Shown: positions 6,287-10,143 of the stretch, in pieces
How positions within the stretch are numbered: the stretch's first letter is position 1
Layout: every line of letters starts with the position of its first letter
NCBI GenBank assembly: GCA_943331145.2
Contig: CALQKL020000060.1
Location: 1-10,143, forward strand
From: Chitinophaga pinensis
GTDB lineage: Bacteria > Bacteroidota > Bacteroidia > Chitinophagales > Chitinophagaceae
Reading direction: 5' to 3'
DNA: 10,143 bases
The notes under the pieces: model-generated
Seen by the model: only the letters and a program-made list of their open reading frames with translations
What the model was told of the DNA's origin: nothing
The model's database searches: none
Made by a program: the position numbers and the translations under genes

Positions 6287-7459
6287 ATGAATAAAATAAT
6301 AATTGTAACACTCGTTCTATTAAATGTGTTACAAGTGACAGCTCAACGCAAACCCATAAACGATGTATCGCCCGATCCTTCAGGGGTTAAAGCCATTTCG
6401 GGCGATTGGTTTATAAATGGAAAAAAGAACTTTTCAACAAGTATAAAAGATCAACAACAAACCAATACATGTTGGTCGTTTTCCACCACATCTCTTGTTG
6501 AAAGCGAGGCATATAAAAACAAATTGGGCGTTTTAGATTTAAGCGAAATGTATGTAGTAAGAAAAATATATCTCGAAAAAGCATCAAACTATTTACTCAG
6601 ACAAGGTCGTGCACAATTTAGCGAAGGTGGACTTGGCCATGATGTCATTCATGCCATTTCAACATATGGAGCTATTACGCAATCCGCCTATAAAGGCTTA
6701 ACAAGTGGACAGCAAACCTATCAACATAGTGAAATGTTTGCGGATTTAAAAAGATATGTAGACAGCACGTTGAAATCCAGGAAACCTGCCATTTTTCAAG
6801 ATTGGAAGCCAGGATTTGAGCGCATTTTAGACCATTATTTGGGAGCGCTTCCAAATCAGTTTTCATACAATAATGTAAAGTATTCGCCCAATGAATTCGC
6901 ATCAAAATTTTTGAAATTCAATGAGTCTGATTATGTAAACATCACTTCTTTTCAACATCATCCATACTATAAACCATTTATAATTGAAGTGCCCGACAAT
7001 TTCAGTAACGGAGCGTATTATAATTTACCCTTGGAAGAAATGATTAGAGTTACAGAAACAGCGTTACAAAATGGGCATACCATACTTTGGGATGCAGATG
7101 TAAGCAACAATGGATTTAATGGGAAAATTGGCATGGGTATGCACCTCGCTGCGTCGGATGAACTCGTTGAGCACATGAATCCTGATTTCAAAGAAGCCAC
7201 TTGGAATGCCGATATTCGTCAAAAATTATTTGAAAATTTTACTACTCAAGATGACCACTTGATGCATATTGTTGGAATTGAAAAAACCAAAGAAGGGAAG
7301 ACATTTTTTATTGTAAAAAACTCTTGGGGAACTGATGGTGAATATAATGGTTATGTTCATGTTTCTGAAGCTTATTTTGCCATCAATACCATTGGTCTTG
7401 TTGTGCCTAAAGATGCTATCAATTTGCCTTTGTTGCAAAAACTTAAACTAGATAAATAA
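6287..7459 (+). CDS. Exported C1-family cysteine peptidase, bleomycin hydrolase/PepC type
   Basis: Papain-fold cysteine peptidase of 390 residues. An N-terminal signal peptide (MNKIIIVTLVLLNVLQVTA, then Gln20) predicts export; classical bleomycin hydrolase and PepC are cytosolic. Catalytic residues are visible: Q56 (oxyanion hole) and C62 in DQQQTNTCWSF, H327 in DDHLMHIVG, and N345 in VKNSWGTDGEYNGY. The middle region, including HHPYYKPFIIEVPDNF, the YNLPLEEMI block at 245-253 and the following GHTILWDADVSNNG, matches the C1B (PF03051) subfamily and not plain papain. No propeptide-sized region separates the signal peptide from the catalytic cysteine; only about 40 residues intervene, again like C1B enzymes. 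It lies 11 bp after the LysM protein gene and converges on fmt with a 15-bp gap that holds no hairpin terminator. The substrate is unknown; aminopeptidase-like or peptide-trimming activity is the family expectation. Confidence 0.88.
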   Translation: MNKIIIVTLVLLNVLQVTAQRKPINDVSPDPSGVKAISGDWFINGKKNFSTSIKDQQQTNTCWSFSTTSLVESEAYKNKLGVLDLSEMYVVRKIYLEKASNYLLRQGRAQFSEGGLGHDVIHAISTYGAITQSAYKGLTSGQQTYQHSEMFADLKRYVDSTLKSRKPAIFQDWKPGFERILDHYLGALPNQFSYNNVKYSPNEFASKFLKFNESDYVNITSFQHHPYYKPFIIEVPDNFSNGAYYNLPLEEMIRVTETALQNGHTILWDADVSNNGFNGKIGMGMHLAASDELVEHMNPDFKEATWNADIRQKLFENFTTQDDHLMHIVGIEKTKEGKTFFIVKNSWGTDGEYNGYVHVSEAYFAINTIGLVVPKDAINLPLLQKLKLDK

Positions 7460-7474
7460 GAAATTGTTGGTTAG

Positions 7475-8404
7475 TTAATTAAAACGATATCCCCTTAAAA
7501 AATCAGAAATAGGCATTCGTTTTTTCCCTTCCAATTGTAAGTCGTTGATGATTAAAAATCCGTCAGCGCAACTAAATTTCAGATAATTTTTTCCATCAGT
7601 TTGATACGTTCCTTTTTCTATTGAATTTGTATCACACCATTCTATTTCTGCAGCAAATATTTTTAATTTCTTTTCATTCAAATGCGTAAATGCTGCTGGA
7701 TATGGCGAAAGCCCTTTGATTAGTTGATTGATTTCAACAGCAGGTTTATTCCAATCTATTACACAGTTTTCTGTAAATATTTTGGGTGCATTTTTTAATA
7801 TTTCCTGATGATTTTGTGGTGTTTCGGCAATGCTATTTTCGGATAAACCCATTACTGTTTTTAAAAGTAAATCCGCACCAACAACTTTCATCTTATCGTG
7901 CAATGTTCCCGCAGTTTCATTTTCAGTTAATGGGATTTTTTCAGTGAGCAAAATATCGCCAGTATCAATTTCGTGTTTCAGTTTAAAAGTAGTTACGCCA
8001 GTGTATGCTTCACCGTTAATGATCGCCCAATTGATGGGAGCTGCACCTCTGTATTGTGGCAATAGCGAACCATGTAAATTTAATGTGGCCATTGGTGGCA
8101 TATTCCAAACGATTTCAGGCAGCATTCTAAAAGCGACTACAATTTGTAAATCAGCTTTTAATGATTTTAATTGTTCAATAAAATCAGGATTTTTTAATTT
8201 CTCGGGTTGTAATACCGTCAAACCCTTTTCTACAGCATATTTTTTTACGGCAGAAAATTGCATTTCCATCCCACGCCCTGCAGGTTTATCCGGAGCTGTG
8301 ATTACAGCTACAATATTACAACCAGCGCTTACCAGTTTATCAAGTGAAACCACCGCAAATTCAGGCGTTCCCATGAATATGATTCGTATGTCTTTGTAAT
8401 TCAT
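7475..8404 (-). CDS. fmt: Methionyl-tRNA formyltransferase
   Basis: Transfers a formyl group from 10-formyltetrahydrofolate to Met-tRNA(fMet) for translation initiation in the cytoplasm. The 309 residues are of normal length. The formyltransferase fold begins with IRIIFMGTPEFAVVSL, followed by the ITAPDKPAGRG loop at 36-45 that in the family contacts the tRNA acceptor arm. Catalytic residues N109 and H111 (NLHGSLLPQYRGAAPINWA) and D147 (HEIDTGDILL) have the same spacing as E. coli Asn106/His108/Asp144. The C-terminal OB-like tRNA-binding domain starts around 205, with GLSPYPAAFT at 234-243, and ends in RGYRFN. The start ATG (8404-8402) is supported by the family N-terminus. TACTTTTG on the minus strand (8433-8426) fits a -7 element 22 bp upstream but has no matching -33 and lies in a repeat array. 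Transcription could also read in from namZ, 78 bp upstream. Confidence 0.97.
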   Translation of the reverse strand: MNYKDIRIIFMGTPEFAVVSLDKLVSAGCNIVAVITAPDKPAGRGMEMQFSAVKKYAVEKGLTVLQPEKLKNPDFIEQLKSLKADLQIVVAFRMLPEIVWNMPPMATLNLHGSLLPQYRGAAPINWAIINGEAYTGVTTFKLKHEIDTGDILLTEKIPLTENETAGTLHDKMKVVGADLLLKTVMGLSENSIAETPQNHQEILKNAPKIFTENCVIDWNKPAVEINQLIKGLSPYPAAFTHLNEKKLKIFAAEIEWCDTNSIEKGTYQTDGKNYLKFSCADGFLIINDLQLEGKKRMPISDFLRGYRFN

Positions 8405-8414
8405 TTTTTATGTT

Positions 8415-8488
8415 AATTCAAAATTCAAAAGTAAAAATTAAAAATGGATGATTGTTTTTTTTGACTTTTGACTTTTCACTTTTTAATT
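8415..8488. repeat. Paired, oppositely oriented 7-bp arrays in the namZ-fmt gap (long imperfect hairpin)
   Basis: The left part (8415-8442, plus strand) is A-rich in 7-bp steps: AATTCAA at 8415 and 8422, AAGTAAA at 8429, AATTAAA at 8436. The right part (8463-8483) is T-rich in 7-bp steps: GACTTTT at 8463 and 8470, CACTTTT at 8477. The reverse complement of the right part (from 8488 down) aligns in phase with the left part (from 8415 up): 24 of 30 positions match, the six mismatches fall in the variable triplets, and the unpaired loop is about 14 nt. The right arm includes the namZ stop codon. It could act as a weak terminator, an mRNA-stability element, or simply be repeat drift. Confidence 0.55.
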
Positions 8489-9706
8489 AAAATCAGCATA
8501 AAGCAAATATTTTTTTCTGATGGCTTTAAATTTCATCAACTGAGGTTCCCAACTTTTTCTAATTTCAATTTCCGATTTACCATCTTTTATTTGTTGCATC
8601 AATTTATCGTTTCCAGCTAGCTTGTTGAAGAAATTATTTTTAAGGAAAAAACTATCCTTGCCAGGAAATAAATTGTAGGCTTCAATCAAATATTTGATTT
8701 GTATTTTTTTGTTTAATTTTTTTAAAACAGAATCTTTGTCCCCACTCAAATTCCATCCATAACATGTTTGATTAAAACATTTACTGTTTTTAGCGCCTTC
8801 ATTGGGTTTGGGGGTAAAAGAGTATAGTGTTTTGGGTAAATTTGGATGGCCGAAAATTTGAAATGGTTTTTCTGTACCACGCCCTTCACTCAAAAGTGTA
8901 CCTTCAAAAAAACAAGTAGAAGGATAAATATAAATCGATTCCATTTCTTTTAAATTAGGCGAAGGATTTACAGGAAGTGTATAAAATGTATTGTGGTCGT
9001 AATTTTTTAAAGTAATTACATTAATTAAATCAGGCTTGTACAATTTCATTGTTGAAGGCGACAACCATTTTTCACCCAAAAGCATTTTAGCATATTCTCC
9101 TATCGTCATACCATAGACGATGGGGATGGGTTGCATACCAACAAAACTTTTAAATTCATTTTCAAGTACAGGCCCATCCACATAAAATCCATTTGGATTG
9201 GGGCGGTCAAGTATTAAAAGTGGTTTATTGTTTTCAATAGCAGCTTCCATCATATACTCCAAAGAAGAAATGAATGTGTAGAATCTTACCCCAACATCCT
9301 GAACGTCGAAAATAAGGATATCAATGTTTTTTAAATCTTCGGAAGTTGGCTTTTTATGATTTCCATATAAACTTATCACCTGAATTCCAGTTTTCGCATC
9401 AATATTATTATCAACATGTTCTCCGGCATCTGCCTTTCCCCTAAATCCATGTTCTGGTCCAAATATTATTTGAATATTTACGCCCAAATGCACCAAACTG
9501 TCTACTAAATGGGTTTTCCCTATTACGGCAGTTTGATTGGCAAAAACCCCTACAGATTTGCCTTTGAGGAGGGGTAAGAAGCTAGAAATCTGTTCTGCAC
9601 CAGTTTCTAATTGTTTATAGTTGGTATTGTTTTTTTGATTTTGAGCACATGTTGTTTGCGATAAAAAAACCAACGCGGCAATCAAGGTTATTAACATCTG
9701 TTTCAT
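8483..9706 (-). CDS. namZ: Exported DUF1343 / NamZ-family exo-beta-N-acetylmuramidase
   Basis: Member of the family typified by Bacillus subtilis NamZ (YbbC), which removes N-acetylmuramic acid from the non-reducing end of peptidoglycan fragments. The 407-residue protein starts with a signal peptide (MKQMLITLIAALVFLSQTTCA) followed by Gln22. The cysteine at 20 is not in a good lipobox, so a soluble periplasmic enzyme is more likely than a lipoprotein. Conserved blocks are GVFANQTAV (53-61), FGPEHGFRG (82-90, whose E85 is a plausible catalytic acid by family conservation), AGEHVD (94-99), FDVQDVGVRFYTF (133-145), LDRPNPNG (166-173) with DGP (177-179), and PIPIVYGMTIGE (193-204). The ATG at 9706-9704 gives a normal signal peptide. 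CAACTTTG on the minus strand (9718-9711) is a one-mismatch -7 box only five bases upstream of the ATG, with no -33 seen. No other muropeptide-recycling gene is adjacent. Confidence 0.92.
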   Translation of the reverse strand: MKQMLITLIAALVFLSQTTCAQNQKNNTNYKQLETGAEQISSFLPLLKGKSVGVFANQTAVIGKTHLVDSLVHLGVNIQIIFGPEHGFRGKADAGEHVDNNIDAKTGIQVISLYGNHKKPTSEDLKNIDILIFDVQDVGVRFYTFISSLEYMMEAAIENNKPLLILDRPNPNGFYVDGPVLENEFKSFVGMQPIPIVYGMTIGEYAKMLLGEKWLSPSTMKLYKPDLINVITLKNYDHNTFYTLPVNPSPNLKEMESIYIYPSTCFFEGTLLSEGRGTEKPFQIFGHPNLPKTLYSFTPKPNEGAKNSKCFNQTCYGWNLSGDKDSVLKKLNKKIQIKYLIEAYNLFPGKDSFFLKNNFFNKLAGNDKLMQQIKDGKSEIEIRKSWEPQLMKFKAIRKKYLLYADFN

Positions 9707-9768
9707 TGTTCAAAGTTGGGTAAAGTTTTTTAATTCGGCTGAGTAGTTTTTTATTTCTAATATTGTTA

Positions 9769-9794
9769 TTTAAAGCCAACGATTGGCATTTAAA
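9769..9794. promoter_or_regulatory. Palindrome in the divergent namZ/FKBP intergenic region
   Basis: In the 151-bp divergent gap, TTTAAAGCCAA (9769-9779) pairs with TTGGC (9783-9787) and TTTAAA (9789-9794), with a 3-nt CGA loop and a single bulged A at 9788, giving an 11-bp stem. No gene is seen to end here, so a terminator is less expected than an operator or an mRNA 5' structure. A weaker inverted repeat, CCATC (9810-9814) and GATGG (9826-9830), lies between it and the FKBP start. The rest of the gap is A/T-rich with no recognisable -33/-7 pair for the FKBP gene. Confidence 0.4.
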
Positions 9795-9857
9795 AATCTC
9801 ATCAAATATCCATCGTTTCAATGATGATGGCAAACATTAAACTCAAAAAAAATTAAA

Positions 9858-10143
9858 ATGCAACAAGCTAAAGCAGGGGATTTAGTAAAAGTACACTACA
9901 CAGGAAAACTAACTTCAGGAAAAGAATTCGATTCTTCAGTAGGAAGAGAACCATTGGAATTTACAATTGGCGCTGGTCAAATGATCAAAGGTTTTGATGC
10001 CGCAATGCCAGGTATGAAATTAGGAGAAAAAAAGACAATAGAAATTGCTCCTGAAGATGCTTATGGGGTAAAAAGTGACGAAGCCATTATACCTTTTCCT
10101 AAAACAAATGTACCAGCTGAAATGAAAATGGAAGTTGGTATGA
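9858..10143 (+). CDS. SlyD-like FKBP-type peptidyl-prolyl cis-trans isomerase, 3' end outside window
   Basis: The first 95 codons of a peptidyl-prolyl isomerase/chaperone, cut by the right edge. Translation begins MQQAKAGDLVKVHYTGKL. FKBP active-site positions are visible: Y14 in HYTGKL, F24-D25 in EFDSS, F35 and I37 in the strand LEFTIGAGQ, and the helix start MIKGFDAAMPGM. Residues 61-70 (IEIAPEDAYG) followed by the PFPKTNVPAEMKMEVGM stretch match the start of the insert-in-flap domain of SlyD-type FKBPs, which gives these proteins holdase activity. There is no signal peptide, so the protein is cytoplasmic. Whether the His-rich metal-binding tail of E. coli SlyD is present cannot be seen. 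The ATG at 9858 is preceded by an A-rich tract and no Shine-Dalgarno motif. It is divergent from namZ and may share the regulatory region at 9707-9857. Confidence 0.92.
   Translation, partial: MQQAKAGDLVKVHYTGKLTSGKEFDSSVGREPLEFTIGAGQMIKGFDAAMPGMKLGEKKTIEIAPEDAYGVKSDEAIIPFPKTNVPAEMKMEVGM

Noticed and set aside
7460..7474. Possible bidirectional terminator between the converging peptidase and fmt genes
   Set aside because: The 15-bp gap has no inverted repeat, and nothing beyond A/T-rich sequence is visible.
7830..8399. Plus-strand 189-codon reading frame opposite fmt
   Set aside because: It lies entirely antisense to a well-conserved fmt gene with intact catalytic motifs. The translation has no family features.
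9644..9706. NamZ as a lipoprotein through Cys20
   Set aside because: The residues before the cysteine (SQTT) do not fit a lipobox, while TCA followed by Gln fits signal peptidase I cleavage in Bacteroidota.
9615..9833. Minus-strand 72-codon reading frame covering the namZ start and most of the divergent gap
   Set aside because: It overlaps the first 92 bp of namZ in another frame, has no recognisable domain, and runs through the palindrome at 9769-9794. It looks like a chance frame in AT-rich DNA.

Overview
The window looks like chromosomal DNA of a Bacteroidota bacterium. The DNA is AT-rich. Start codons are preceded by A/T-rich sequence without purine-rich Shine-Dalgarno motifs, one promoter fits the Bacteroidota -33/-7 pattern (TTTG, then TAnnTTTG-like), and three exported proteins have signal peptides followed by Gln at the predicted mature N-terminus. 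The genus cannot be read from the sequence. There is no rRNA, tRNA, CRISPR array, IS element, phage gene or attachment site. Most of the content is conserved core metabolism and envelope biology, and I do not see a clearly new multigene system.

Layout. (1) Positions 1-788 hold the 3' part of a class I SAM-dependent methyltransferase whose true start lies left of the window. (2) Positions 822-5214 look like one forward operon: pntAA, pntAB and pntB, encoding the split-alpha-subunit proton-translocating NAD(P)+ transhydrogenase, followed 19 bp later by an RsmF/NOP2-type rRNA m5C methyltransferase that starts at TTG. (3) Positions 5286-7459 hold a tight two-gene envelope unit: an exported protein with two LysM repeats and a divergent RlpA-like beta-barrel domain, then, 11 bp later, an exported papain-fold peptidase of the bleomycin hydrolase/PepC type. 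(4) Converging on these from the right, on the minus strand, are namZ (DUF1343 exo-beta-N-acetylmuramidase family, 9706-8483) and fmt (methionyl-tRNA formyltransferase, 8404-7475). (5) Divergent from namZ, a SlyD-like FKBP peptidyl-prolyl isomerase begins at 9858 and runs off the right edge.

How the genes relate. The transhydrogenase uses the proton gradient to make NADPH from NADH. Its membrane part has the Thermus-like arrangement: the transport histidine is in PntAB, and Asn replaces the histidine E. coli has in its beta subunit. The LysM protein, the cysteine peptidase and NamZ all act outside the cytoplasm, and the LysM protein and NamZ belong to peptidoglycan-binding or peptidoglycan-cleaving families. 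RsmF, Fmt and FKBP serve translation and protein folding.

The least ordinary signals are non-coding. The pntAB-pntB gap is filled by a strictly 7-bp-periodic T-rich array ending exactly at the ATG. The namZ-fmt gap holds two further 7-bp arrays in opposite orientation that can fold on each other. The pntAA-pntAB gap holds a repeated 11-mer. The namZ/FKBP divergent region contains an 11-bp-stem palindrome.
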